From Trichuris trichiura (lineage: Eukaryota > Nematoda > Enoplea > Trichinellida > Trichuridae), in the NCBI GenBank assembly GCA_037903355.1, contig JBAJFE010000025.1, forward strand, positions 1,116,001 through 1,180,000: 64,000 bases of DNA, in the 5' to 3' direction. The position numbers and the translations under genes are program-made. The notes beneath the pieces are model-generated. The model had not been told where the DNA came from, did no database searches, and saw nothing but the letters and a program-made list of their open reading frames with translations. Below, one piece after another: positions 11,836-24,093 of this stretch (its first letter is position 1; every line of letters begins with the position of its first letter).

Positions 11836-14800
11836 CGGCTTTGCGAAGGATTCTTCCCTTGTCGAAACGCCTTAAGCATCAAAGCACGCCGTGGCCTAGA
11901 AGCAGTAAAGAAAATGGGCCTTATTTTCAGCCACTACTGCTTATACAGGTCATCATATCGTTTGCAAGGGCGAATAGATTGGCCAGCGTAAATGACAAAG
12001 GTGAAACGTAGCCAAACGTTGCCAAGCAACCGGATGCAACTTGATTGCAAAAATCAATTCAATCTGCGTACGTATGGTTGCAATGTAAATCGCGCGCTTC
12101 TTAATTGTAAATTTAGCGTTTCCTTCGCAGCTAAACGCGGCTGCGCACGCGAAGTTATCTAATAAAGGAAACCTCATCCTCCTCCACCTACGGTTGGCCG
12201 ATCGTTGATTGAGATGCCAAATGAAAATTTATAAATAGTCCGCGCGACCGGTAAACGTTTTTTTCAGCCTTTGGGAACTTATCAAACTTTGTTCTATTCC
12301 TTCAAAAAGCAACGGAACATCATTCCGAAGGTGGCGGTTTTAAGCTTTTTCTAAACGCTCAAATAGAGAAGGAATGATAGAAGAATTCAGCAAAAGGAGT
12401 AAACAAATCTTTTTGCAGCATTTTTCCTTTTAAGCTAACCAATATGGTTTTCAAATAGCAAAGGTCAAATTTGTGGAGCCATTTACCGGCACGGTCATAT
12501 TAGTTATGCCTTAAGGTTTAAAGCGTCAAAGGCCATCTCATCGCTAGCGTCTATGGAAACTAGGCAAAAGTCTGCCAGTCTAAATAAACCTGCCAAATAA
12601 CAATGTTTTAAAACAACTTGAGCACTTTATTTTTTTTTATTGATATTTTTCAAGTGAATAAAGTACTTGAAAAGCTTATAGACTGTCGACCCAGCATTGT
12701 TTGCCCTTACGCGCGTACTGCCACTTTCAAAGTGGTGTTGTCCTATGAGCTGTAAACATATTATAAATATTATTTTTTATTTTTATTGTTACACAGTAAG
12801 ACATACGCAGCGACAGACTTCCAAAGTAGAATGCCCAAGGATGAGTAGACGGTAGCGTAAACTATTATTGCAAATAAAGAACTAATTACGTGGGATATTT
12901 TTGGAAATTATTAATAAGCTTGAGTGTTAAAAAATTAATGTTACCCAGCCAAAGCATTTGCATTATAAAACTTTCAGTTTCCGTTAACTCTGTCATAGAA
13001 AATCGAAGAATAGCTGTTCCGCAAATAGAACAGTTGTTTTACGTCCAAACAGGTAACTAGCAGCACCTACGCTCAGTAGTCGCTACTGTTGGTCACAAAA
13101 AAATTTTTTATCAGAATTTTAATCTATTTTGCTTCTTGCAACATCCGAATAAAGCTGTTCATCAGTGGTACTAAAATCTGGACGAATGTGCGTGAATTGT
13201 CATTGCCGGCAACAATGAGAAACGTAATCTAAAATATGTTTAAAATAAAAGCTGTAAAATTGCTCCTGCTTAGTCATCAACCGAATGCTATAAGAGAAGT
13301 TTGTCAACTAACGGCGGGAATAGTTGTATTCGACGAATTTCAGCTGCTTAGAATTTTCAAAAGCAGCCATTGCTAGCACTTACAGGTGACAAAGTTAAAA
13401 CACTATTATCTTTTTTCTTTTTCTTCTTAACGGATTCTTAAATTGTTCTTCTAAAATTCTAAAACGTTAATTAAACAACGGATTGGAAATCTCCCGAAAA
13501 AAATTTTAGAAAAACAGTATTATCATTTTATTCATACATGACACGGCGGCTGTTTTATTAAAGGTATCGCAGGTGGCTTCCTGGATTCCTTTGGCCTCGT
13601 TTCCAGCGTCAAAAAAGCTTTACTTTCAACCGGTCTTCTTATTTAAAAATGCATCGCACAGCTTGTCATACAAAAGACTTTATTGTTTCATTTGTAATTG
13701 TAAATAATGATTTCACATTTTTTTGAAGCGCAAGCAACAAGCAGCACTCGATTTTCACGGCGGCCGTCTCCCGCGAATTTATTTTATTTAATGATTTTGA
13801 TTATGGACAACCGGTTCGAGAAAGCCTCTTTCGTTGGTTAGTGAATCACCACGTTAGAGAAACCTGATACAACAACGCTGCCGGAGGTAGTCACTTCGAT
13901 AAGATAACTCAGTGTGGTGAATAGTCGATTAGAACTACGAACTGTATGACCTTAGAAGGCAGCAAATTCAAACGTGTAAATTCGCAATTAGGAAAGCCGA
14001 TTCTTCTTCCGGAAATGATAATAATTTAATACGAGCTAAAGCATACGAGAAATAAGAATCGTTTGAAGACTCAACTCTGATTTCTATTGGCATATATTTT
14101 TCCGCTTAACGAAAGTTCTCTGTGCTAACTAAAAATTTGCAACGTTCACTGTATTTCTGAAAGCTGTACATATACCCTGCAAACGCGTCTAACGCAACCA
14201 CAATAATGGACCTAAGTCGATTGCATTTAGCATTAATAACTTTGGCGTAGCTACTCAAAACCATTTACCTGACTCCAGCTGACGTTGACGACTGACGGTG
14301 AACGCAAAAAAAGGTTTTTCGAGCTCAATGTATGCAACCTAATATCTATGCACAAGTAAACATGTTATCTGGTAATTTATTCGGACTTCATTTTCAATTG
14401 TAAAAGTTAGTTCAACTGTTTCAGCTGTATAGGATCGTTGACAACGCGTGCTGAATAAATAAATGATTCCATCGTAGTGAAGTTCGTACTGCACACAATG
14501 TAAAGAAATGCTGTCACATTTTGGGCAGCGACGCGTAAGTAGAAAGAAAGACCATTAACGTAGTTCAGTCTACGATTAACGTTACGTCTGACAGCAAAGT
14601 CGGACTATACATGCATTTATTGATTAATATTTATATTTATTATTGTTTCTCTATCTTTTTGTTTTCTTCTTTCTCTTATTTCCTTTACCTGTTTTTGGTT
14701 TCCGGATGTACCTTGAGCATCCTTATTCTTTTGTAACGAGAAAGATCATTTTATATTAATACATAAATACATTATCATTAATATTCACTATACTGCTTAC

Positions 14801-15784
14801 ATTATTGAAGGCGGGAGCGAAAGTGCCCCGAAACTTGGGGCTATTGGGTTTTTTAAACTTATTTAATGAACTTCTTGTTTTTATGATAATGCTTTTTTAA
14901 AAATGCACGCAGCTGTTAAGAGAACTTATATATTTATTGATACATAATTTTATTAATAATTACGATGGGTACTGCAGCTTCACTGAGTACTTATATGGCT
15001 TGCTGAAGCAGCAGTCGTGTGCATATCTGTCATTAAAAATGATAAAGGAATGGATAAGTTGACATGGTGTCTTTATGCAATTTTACTGATTTGATATCAA
15101 GCTGTTGTACTTACAAACCTGCTTTATGCGGCAAAGGAGCATGAGAAAAGAATTTTAAGCGGGAAAACTTACTTTACAATATGAACGCATGTTTAGTCAT
15201 TCTAAGATGGCTTTAGTAATGTGCAGTTTGATTTACTGTTTGGAAATAGGCTAACTAAGGAACTTCTTATCCCTTACAAGCTATTCAACTAAGCAGCACT
15301 GTGAAGCCAACAAAGTACATTAAAACTATTGAACGTGCTATTATTGTTCAGGAAAGTGAAACGCCAATGCAAAAAACTAATGTTTTCAAAAAATACGGGC
15401 GATCAATTGTTTCTCGGTGACACATTCTCTTGCGAAAAGGCTTTTAAAGCATACTCGGCTTTCGCCGAGTCCGAAGCGGGGTTTGAGATTTCTTTTTGTG
15501 CTTCAGCATGTAATAATAGCATAGTGACAAAAAGCAAGAACTTTGGAAACGTTGGAACAGTGTAAAAACGACTTTTCTTACGCGCACGCAAAACGGTGTG
15601 TCACTGGCTGCGTCCCTGCAAGCAAGGACATCAAATAAAGTGGCTTGGTTGACACTGATCGATGGGCGCCCTACTTCGCCCGCGTTTACCAGTAGGTGTA
15701 AAGCCCAAAAGACGTAACTGTTCCCTAATAAGAACTTCCTGCGTCTTTTGCTGACAAAGTAGTGTTTTTCAAAATCCCGCACCA
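11836..15784. other. gene-poor AT-rich spacer
   Basis: About 4 kb with no supported gene on either strand. It should contain the promoter and any 5' UTR of the DHHC gene. Open frames at 11953-12177 (-) and 15329-15785 (both strands) lack domains and splice support. Confidence 0.4.
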
Positions 15785-16360
15785 ATGTACAAGTTCGTCA
15801 GTCGTTCGACGCCAAGAATTTCGGATCAACGCAAATTTATCGATGCTCATTCATTCAGATCGTGCATTAATGTTGAACAACCATGTTCGGTGCTTCGGGT
15901 GGCAGTTAGCGACTCCAGATCGCTGGCAAATTCGATTGGCAATCCAGAACCGAATCGCTGCAATATTTGTATAGCGGGAAATCCCCCGTTCAGCGCTACG
16001 CTGCCGAAAAAAGTTTCTTCGGTGAAATTTTGCACAAGCAGCGAAGTATCCAGCAGCGTTGCATGTGATGCAAACTCGGATGTCAGTGACAATGGTCCAT
16101 CGGCATCGACAACTTCAAGCGAAGCTTCCAATGAGAAAACTGAATGTACAAGTGTTCATCTGCAGATGGATTTAAGCAATGGGAGACAAATTACGGAAAA
16201 ATGTGCCAATTCTATCACACCACCCAACAAGACGAACTATATCCTTACAAAGAGTGAACATCAAATTTGTGATAGAATATTTCTAGCTTTACTCGTTCTC
16301 TTCGTCTTATGGGTTTCCATCTTCTTTCCAGTAATGCTTTTCGTCAGCAATACTTGCTAG
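15785..16360 (+). CDS. orphan protein with C-terminal membrane anchor
   Basis: A single open frame of 191 codons, the second longest uninterrupted frame in the window after Frizzled. I recognise no family. Residues 1-100 contain scattered cysteines; about 90-130 are rich in Ser, Thr, Asp and Glu (SSEVSSSVACD, GPSASTTSSEASNEKTE). The end is a strongly hydrophobic segment (about 163-187, IFLALLVLFVLWVSIFFPVML) followed by four residues, so the topology would be tail-anchored, or type II with a large N-terminal domain. There is no N-terminal signal peptide. It could instead be the terminal exon of a larger gene, because AG acceptors lie just after the Met. A shorter antisense frame (15847-16131) overlaps and is treated as a shadow. 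Confidence 0.5.
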   Translation: MYKFVSRSTPRISDQRKFIDAHSFRSCINVEQPCSVLRVAVSDSRSLANSIGNPEPNRCNICIAGNPPFSATLPKKVSSVKFCTSSEVSSSVACDANSDVSDNGPSASTTSSEASNEKTECTSVHLQMDLSNGRQITEKCANSITPPNKTNYILTKSEHQICDRIFLALLVLFVLWVSIFFPVMLFVSNTC

Positions 16361-18435
16361 TATTGAAGCTCATGACTTGCTAGTTGCAATAACTGAATTT
16401 CTAGATAAGCGATTTTGGCATATTGTTAGCCGCTGGAATAAGAGTGATATCAGAGCATTTGTGGCTTCACGGACCTTTAAGAAGTGATAGCCACCATCCA
16501 ACGAATGGTTCCAGTTTGACCCATTAAAATCGTTTGTCCATTTTTGTCTCATATGTGAATATTAAAAATTCCATTGTTCAGCTTGCGGATAAGCTAACTT
16601 ATTCCAGCCTAAGTTAGCCAGCTTAAACGTTGAGACGTTATGCATACAAGAAAGAGAACAGCAAAAATTGCCAATTCGCTTAAGCTAACCGCTGCGACGA
16701 TATAAAGTCTAACCAAGCAATCTCATCACCTAATAGGGCGTCCATTCTCATGTTGAGCCATTTTAGCTTATATTTCATAAATATTAATATTTATGTATTA
16801 ATATTTTGGTTTTCTGCATGAAACAGGCTGACTTTTATAAGTGGCATTGGCAATGGAAAAATATGCAAGAATATCAATGAAAGTGCATCACTCCAATACC
16901 ACAAAACCTATTTAGTTTTCATGCATATAGGCTTTGCTGCACGACTGATCATTCAGGAAGATTAGAGCGCAGCATTTATGCGGAAAAGGATGCTGAAATT
17001 TATACATTCAGTACTGCTGCCTAAAAAGGAAAGATTGCTCGTTATCTAAAAACATTTCCCCGTATAATTCGCTTAAGGCGCAAGCAAAAACCCCATTGTC
17101 GTTAAAATCAATTGAGCCACTTAAAATTGATTATTTCCCATTAATTAGGAAGGCGTGACCGGTGAAAAGAGCTGATAAATCAATGGTGTTACAATTTATT
17201 ACTTAACACATTGACTCAGAATCGAAAGCAGATGACCTTGAATGGTCGTTCCTACGTGTAGACATTAATTCACCATTTTAAACATTTTTTAAAATTTCCA
17301 ACGATTATAGTATCGATGCTAGTATCAATGTTATATAAAGAAAACTGTTGATTCCAATTGAGTATTACTAGCATTCGGAATAATACGTAGACGCTTTGCA
17401 ACCAGTTGAAGCCATTTGCGGCGTGAAACTTGTTTGTCTTAATAATTCCATCAACTGCTCGAGTAAACTTTGGACAGAACGCCTAAAAGCGGAAGCAGTA
17501 CCAGAATTAGGAGTATTTTTAAATATACAAAAGGAAGTGACCTTCTCGTCTGTCGGAAATCGGTGATGGAAAAGTTGACATTACAAACTGAGTCAAAGGT
17601 ATGACAACGCCGCTGTCCTTGAACTAACTTTTCTTGACTTGCCGTAGGCCATATGTCTTCCATAAACTGTTTAAATACGGTTTTCTGTCGCCCAACGAGT
17701 ACCGCTATCACTTATTTCAAAGGATGCCATCTGCTGCGGTCCAATTAAGCTCTTTACTAGGCTGGAACTTGCTGCAAAGCGAATGTTCCATTTTTGCAGC
17801 TTTTAAAGCGCCAAATACAATTACCAATATCATTAAAAACCGGATGCACCCTCGATAATTAAACTCAAATTTTAGGCATATTGGTTGCACGCTTGCAAAT
17901 CTCAAATAAGAGCTTTGGCTTCATGGCCATCTTACAATGTCATCTGGCGTGCAGCATCTATGCAAAATTTGCTTTAAGCTTTGTTTTTCGTTGAGACAAT
18001 GGCCGCAACCGTCGTCTCAAGTTTGCGCGCCAAATAAAACGGCATTTTAAGCGTTTCATCTTTAGACAGCTCAAATGCTATTGCTTTCCAGGATGGGCAG
18101 CTCGTAATCGACGTCTTTCACAAAACAACAGCGTATTGACTTTGTAATTTACGTCCAAAAGGGTTCCTCTTCCTAAACGCCTTAAGTGAGCCCTTGATTA
18201 GTTCATCTATTTCTGACGACGAACTAATTCGGATTAATTCAAAAAGCTAGAAAAAAATATAATTTTTTCGGAAAGAAATTAAGGCTTATGATCAGCGACG
18301 CTAATTTAGCTATTTTTGCAAAGAAAAAGCAGGTTAGTCTGTCTCGTGATTGTACGTACCTGAAAACTGTTATCATACTGTAATTATTGCACGGAGTTTT
18401 TTTGTTATTATGTATTTGCAGTCCTTATTTAGCGC
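16361..18435. other. spacer without a supported gene
   Basis: A minus-strand frame at 17711-17451 (86 codons) ends in a hydrophobic segment (VYLKILLILVLLPLLGVL) and could be a small membrane protein or last exon, but nothing corroborates it. A short imperfect hairpin built on TAACTTA/TAAGTTA lies at 16591-16624. Confidence 0.3.
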
Positions 18436-19447
18436 ATGTCTACAAGTCGCAGAGTAGTAATGGTAGCTCGCCCAACGTTATTCAGCCTTTGCAAACGCTC
18501 CGGGTGCGTTGCCAATATTTTTCAAAAACGTGGTAACATTGCAGGCTGCAGATTTGCATCCGTTAATTCGGAAGCGAAAAAGCGGTAAGCTTTGTTGGTG
18601 AACTAAACCGTTTTTGTTTTCCATAAGGACTTTCATAAAAGACGTTTGGCTTGCATCTTTGCGTATACAGTATCCTTATTGAGCAATATCCGAATCTCCA
18701 TCGGAGTTAAGGTGGTTTTTGTAGCCCCATATTTGCCTTTAATGATTTCACACGGTTAGCATACAGATTCGGTTAAAATAATAGCTTTGGTTTACTTTTA
18801 AGAGAGCAATGCTTTTAGGCTTTCTGCGTTAAGCCTAGATGTCGTGAATAAATTTCGCATAGGCGATATTACTAGCAGTGCCTTTAACCCACGTTTTTCA
18901 TAAAGAACCTATGCTTGCAGTGTCATTCATTAGTTTAAAAATTAATGAAGTTGCATAGTTACTACTACAACTTCTACTACCGTTTTCATTTAGAATTTCC
19001 GCAGCTTTCGTAGCGCCCGACGGTAAGCGCTACGTTGGTCAGTCGGACGTAGGGGATACTCTGTTAGATGTTGTGGTGAAATGCAATCTCCCAATAGACG
19101 GGTTTGGTAATTTCATTGAATATTTGTTTTTTTAGTTATTCTAATGATTTTTCCATTTTTAGGCATCTGCGGAGGTGCGCTTGCTTGCTCAACTTGTCAC
19201 GTAATTTTAAAGAAGGAAGACTATGATCGTATTCCAAATGCTCCCTGCGACGATGAAACTGATCTTCTCGACATGGCGTTAGGATTAACGAAGACGTTAG
19301 TTTTGCTACGTTTATTTGCACATCCGCCATTTATGGTTTGAAATTTGGGACTTCAGCTCGCGATTGGCGTGCCAAATCCAGCTGACGGAGGACTTGGAAG
19401 GCATCGAAGTTAGCTTGCCTGAAGGGAACTTAGCACTGAAAGGTTAA
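18436..19447 (+). CDS. mitochondrial 2Fe-2S ferredoxin (adrenodoxin type)
   Basis: An electron carrier between ferredoxin reductase and matrix acceptors, used by the family in Fe-S cluster assembly, heme A synthesis or P450 reactions. Four exons (18436-18584, 18994-19106, 19163-19295, 19357-19447) encode 161 residues in consistent phase. The first 50 residues are rich in Arg and Ser with no acidic residue until Glu47, fitting a mitochondrial presequence. The fold follows: FVAPDGKRYVGQSDVGDTLL, then LLDVVVKCNLPIDGF, as in adrenodoxins. The cluster ligands are present as Cys-x5-Cys-x2-Cys (CGGALACSTC) with the fourth in LACQIQL; the acidic partner-binding helix is DDETDLLDMALGL. Start taken at the first Met; a second Met nine codons on (18460) is possible. 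The DLLDMALGLTKTSRLACQIQLT block and the DGF before the cluster favour FDX1 over FDX2, but subtype assignment by eye is uncertain. Confidence 0.92.
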
Positions 19448-19885
19448 CCTTCGGGGTTGTCGTCAAGTTCTGTAGCCGCCTTATTGTTAGTTTATGAAGG
19501 TAAGTGGGATATATTCATACGGTTAAGGCTAAAGGTAATGGATTCAATCATTTTAAGATGTTGGAGAGAATAGGCAAAAATTTCATGCATTCAAGTGCCA
19601 AGTACAGTAGGTATTATTTGATGGCATTTTCTCCTAAGCTACTTCGAGTGATCAAATTGCCCATTGAAGCCTTATTGGTTAAAAGCTCAATTAGATTAGA
19701 TCTCTTGTTCAGTCAGTCGGCTTTCATTTATGCAAACGAATCTGCTTCACCGCCGCTATTCTTTGAGATGTCATCACATTGAATGACATCTCATTTAAAA
19801 GCAGATGAATTATTCGCATTTGCTTCTGCGAGTCTGACGTAGAGCAAGTGAGTAACCTTAAAAGACTCGTACAACGCTTATTCTT

Positions 19886-20618
19886 GCCAAACCGTTTATG
19901 ATTTCGCTCATGAATTGTTATGAATGAACGCGAGAAGTATAGTAAACGATTTGTCCTTACCACTCTCACGTTAAGGAAGACTAAGCATCTGTGCTGGTCA
20001 ATTAAATCTTAACAATATCAATTGCGTGAAACGTTAAGATTTTATAACTTCTCTTTTTTTGAATTTGTTAATCAATGAATTGACCCTTTAATTCATTCAC
20101 AACACATTCCTTCTGTTTCCCTCTCTCTCTCTCTCTGTTCATGTTTGAAGCAGTAACATCGAGCAAAAAGTAACTTCAATCGACGCGTAATGGCGTTTGT
20201 TCATGCCAAACAGTTTAAGCTCTCATTCATTAAATTATTATGAATGAACGGAAAATGTACAGTCAATGACTTCTCGTTGCTGCCTTACAAAAGACCAACT
20301 TTGAGTTATTCATACTGGCATCTTACTTTTGCCACACCGTTTACGATTCCATTCATAAATTGTTATGAATGGGAAGCGTAAAATTGACTTCTCGTAATCG
20401 ACATTCAGGCAAGAGGTTTCACGCTGTATAGAGCGTAGATCGTCCGTCCAGCTGAATTAAGCTTTTACTATGGCGATTTTATCAAATGCTGAGATTTTAT
20501 TCCATTTCTTTATTGAAAATCTTTTGATTTTGAGTTAATTATAAATATAAGTGACCCATCAACTCGTTGTTAGTTCCATTTGATTCATAAATTATTATGA
20601 ATGGATGGGAAGTGCACA
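19886..20618. repeat. four dispersed copies of a palindrome-centred repeat
   Basis: A motif of the form ATTCATaAATTgTTATGAAT, near-palindromic, recurs at about 19908-19926, 20223-20248, 20350-20371 and 20582-20603. Each copy is preceded within about 30 bases by CCAAACCGTTTATGATT-like sequence (clear in the first three) and followed by a GGGAAG(C/T)G- or CGAGAAG-like segment; copies two and three share TGACTTCTCGT downstream. Copies are 120-320 bases apart, so this is an irregular cluster rather than a strict tandem array. Confidence 0.7.
20120..20137. repeat. (CT)n microsatellite
   Basis: A short uninterrupted CT dinucleotide run inside the palindrome repeat cluster. Confidence 0.9.
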
Positions 20619-21201
20619 AATAGCGTTGCGGAGTTATTTTTTAACGTTTTGCTTAATCCCGTGGTTAATTGTTGCGTAAAATAGGTGTTTAGCTTAGGAA
20701 ATTGGTTAAAATTCGATAGGTCACAATCAATAGCTTGAAAGAACATATTAAATGGGTTGCTATTCATTTACTTTCGCCAAACCTGCATACACATTAGTGC
20801 AACGCATATACGCGCCGTTAGTAGGACGCGGCCGTGTGGAAAGTGAAAAGTTTCGATTGCGTGCCCGAAAAGTTTAAAATGGAGAGACGATTTAAGAACT
20901 TCATTAGCTTGAACCCGGCAACAAATTGAGTGCAATCGTACAACCATGAGTAGACGAAATTGGACGGCATCAAGTAAAGATACATCCGACGAACCTTAAA
21001 AGGCAATTTTAAAGTTAAAAAATTGTTAAATATTAATATGATTTTTTACCGCACTTTTGTTTCCATTCTAAGTGAATATTTCAACGTAAACGACGACGTC
21101 AGGCCAACCTGAGTCACCACTGTCAGTCCACGTTGACACTACCGATAAGTACCAACACAATTAACATCAATCGACGTGTACGAAAGTAAAGATATTTGCT
21201 C

Positions 21202-21580
21202 TCACAGCAGAAGGTGGTTGTTCCACTTCGTCTGCCAGAATGCGATAATCATTGTTACAACATATCCGCCAGTTGCTATCCAACAATTAAATGCCGTCGA
21301 ACGATACCGTTCGCTGATTTCGGACGTGCTAAATTCGCTTGCCTCCTTTTCGTAGTGGATGTCTTCGAAAAGCAACACACTTTGCGTGTAGAACATTATG
21401 CCAAGAATGGCCTACAAAAAAAACGTCAATTTAAATGACGTTACAACATTGTATGCAAATTTAAATGAAAAATAGTGGCGAGAAATTGCGTACCAGGAAT
21501 ATGGTGCCCCAAGCGCCGAACACCATACAGCACAAGGAGCATTTCGGACCACAAATGGGACAAATGCGAGGAAGCGCCAT
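21202..21580 (-). CDS. ribonuclease kappa family protein (V-ATPase accessory)
   Basis: A small two-TM membrane protein of the RNASEK family, known in animals as an accessory subunit of the vacuolar ATPase needed for endosome acidification and endocytic uptake; early reports of RNase activity gave the family its name. Two exons, 21580-21494 and 21411-21202, split by an 82-base intron in phase 0, give 98 residues, matching the usual length. The N-terminus is MALPRICPICGPKCSLCC, the cysteine-rich start ending in the conserved C-G-P-K, then TM1 (VFGAWGTIFLAILGIMFYTQSVL), the lumenal loop FEDI...EISERYRSTAFNCWIA, and TM2 (GGYVVTMIIAFWQ). It lacks the usual basic C-terminal tail and stops after HLLL. 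Confidence 0.88.
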
Positions 21581-24093
21581 TTCGCCTAAAAACTACACTA
21601 TATTTAAAGCGCACAATTGTCCGACAATAGTAAAAATGTTAAAACGTAAATATTACGGCCTCTAATTTAACGAGAGACTTCGCAACGTGAGCGCACGGGA
21701 GAAACAAACAAGAGGAACTACTTTTCTTACAGAATGACTAAATGATGCTCAGGTAACATCAAATTACAAATAGGCAAGCAATAATTGTCAATATGCTATT
21801 ATTCCTTTTCAGCAAGGAACAGTTTTAACTTCCGTAATTTTTTTAAGCTAACAAGCGATAAAGTAGTCAATTTTAACTAGGCGGCAACGATTTACCTTCT
21901 TGTGATTTATGAGCAATGTTATCCAATCTTTGCAAACTTTTAATATTTTGAAGGCAACTGGGCACCCTTTGAACATGTTGGATCTCGTGTTTTGCGGAAC
22001 TGCTTGTTAATAATGGCATTGTTTTAATTGACCTTAAATTCAGATTTTTTGAATAAGCATATAAGTTGTCCGTACGCGTTCAAACTAGCTAAATAAAATT
22101 GTGGGGGAACAGCGCTACTTATAAGCTTTCGCTGTTCCTAGTTTTAATCTTAACCTGAGAATTATTAATTCTATCTAACGGCCTTCGCTGTAACTGCAAG
22201 CGTATTCTCGCCTTTTTTCAAACGAGATTTGACGATTTGACGAGTACATTTGATTTTGAAGATAAATTCGCCAGTCTATTCCGTTAACATTTTGATTTCA
22301 ACGGATAGTTGACGCTGCCACGTCACCGCAAGGTGAGAACCAGTGAAATTCGAAATTCTTGTTGTTTAAAAGCCGAGCAAATTTTGGCGGTTTTGAACTT
22401 GTTCGAAATGGCATTTATTGCTCTTTGTCGACTGAACTGTTGGCCGCGTAAAAGTAACAATCATTTTAAGCGAAAAGTGTTCGAATATTTTTTTATTATT
22501 ACCGTAACGCTTTATTTGTTTGCAGGTATAGTTCAGTACGTATTGTTTTGTTCCCTCCATCTTTACGCTAAGTTTAATTATTTTAACTCAACAAAGCAGC
22601 CTTAATCATTTAAATTGCTTTTCCTTTGCATTTTAATTTTTTAAATTTGTTTTTTGTGATTTTGTTTGGCGCAACTTTCTGCGTACATAAACATATATTG
22701 TACTGGAATGTTTTCTGAGCGATGCATCAAGAGTTGACAGCTCAGTATTGAATGCGACAATGAATACGTATGCGCTATTCTTCAAGAATTGTTTAGTTAA
22801 CTTATTTCCCTCGAAAACAATTGATGTTCATCTTCTTTGACATTAATGGCCTTCTCAACTTTTTACGCGCCGCAGGCTGAACGCTTTATAGCAGAAGTTC
22901 AGACATCATCTATTTCGTACGCTTACTATCGTTTCTTTAGTTGAGCAACGCCGACATTATTTTTAAAAACGTGCAAACTTGTTTATGAGCCATTTAACTC
23001 ACCGTCTCACCCTCTTTGTGAAAATTAACCGTAGAATGTTTTCTAGTAAGTTTTAGCGTACCTTCGTATGTAAGTCTTTGGTTTAACTTATAAAAACTAT
23101 TTGTCGTTGCGTACATTTTCTTGCTGTCAGCTTTTACAACTTGTCATGTTCTCTATTACGTATATAGTAAATTTTAAGTATGACATTCAATTTTTCGTCT
23201 ATTGCTTTGCGAGAGTATCAACGGTTTCGTAAATGATTTTTCCCGCGCATTTTTACGCGCTCTGGCTAGCCCTACTATGCTGATATTTAGAAAAAAATGT
23301 CCATACTTGGTATCCTAGAGTAAAGAAACTTCATGCAAGCGGGCAAACTATTGAAATCATTGCATATTTTATCAAGTGTTTATGTACCCTTTTCAGAAAT
23401 GAGCAATTCGCTTTTGCTTTCAGAAGAATACTACTTTCATAAATGTCTGCCTGCTTCTTTTCAAATAACGTTCCTACAGGCTGAATGTACAACGTAGCAA
23501 TGTCCGCGATTGTTTCGCCTTAAAGGATGGGCGGGAAAAAATAATTCCTTATGTATAGATAGTAGTTGTTGCTCTTACGGGAAGGAAGGAATAGCAGAGC
23601 AAAGATAGGCTCATTTCATTGTCGTTATAACTTATTTTCCTTGAATTAGTTTGTTTAGGTGTTATATACGCTTGTGACGAAATGTTTAAGGCGCATACTG
23701 ATTTAATTTGCATTTGTTTACGTCACATATAGTGATTCTCGATTAGTTGTCGACGTGCTTTGATGACCAGTTACGCAATTGAAGTTGTGTATTGGACATT
23801 GACTTACCGTTGCATTTGACCATTCGGTGATTGATCCATAATGACAAGAAGATGACAAAACAAGTTGGACAGTGTAGTTGTTGGTGGCCTCGATGCCACT
23901 TTGACGCACTTCTGAGCAGCTGCTGTCTGTCAGCCAGGTTCATTGGTTGACTTTTCAAAAGAATTCATACCCATTTTGACGAGAGGGTCGCGTGCTGGTC
24001 CCGGAAAGGTCAAAGAACTTTATCGCTTCTTCGTCCGCGTTAAAATCGCAACCATACATGTCTCAACGAGGACAGACTTCTTTTAAGTTGCAC
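21581..24093. other. AT-rich spacer without a supported gene
   Basis: Should include the promoter of the ribonuclease-kappa gene. A frame at 22309-22605 (+) has one hydrophobic stretch (FIITVTLYLFAGIVQYVLF) but no splice or domain support. Confidence 0.35.

Larger units (their letters stand above)
19448..21201. other. spacer containing palindrome-centred repeats
   Basis: No gene is supported. The part from 19886 to 20618 holds the repeat cluster described separately; the remainder is AT-rich with short frames only. Confidence 0.4.
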
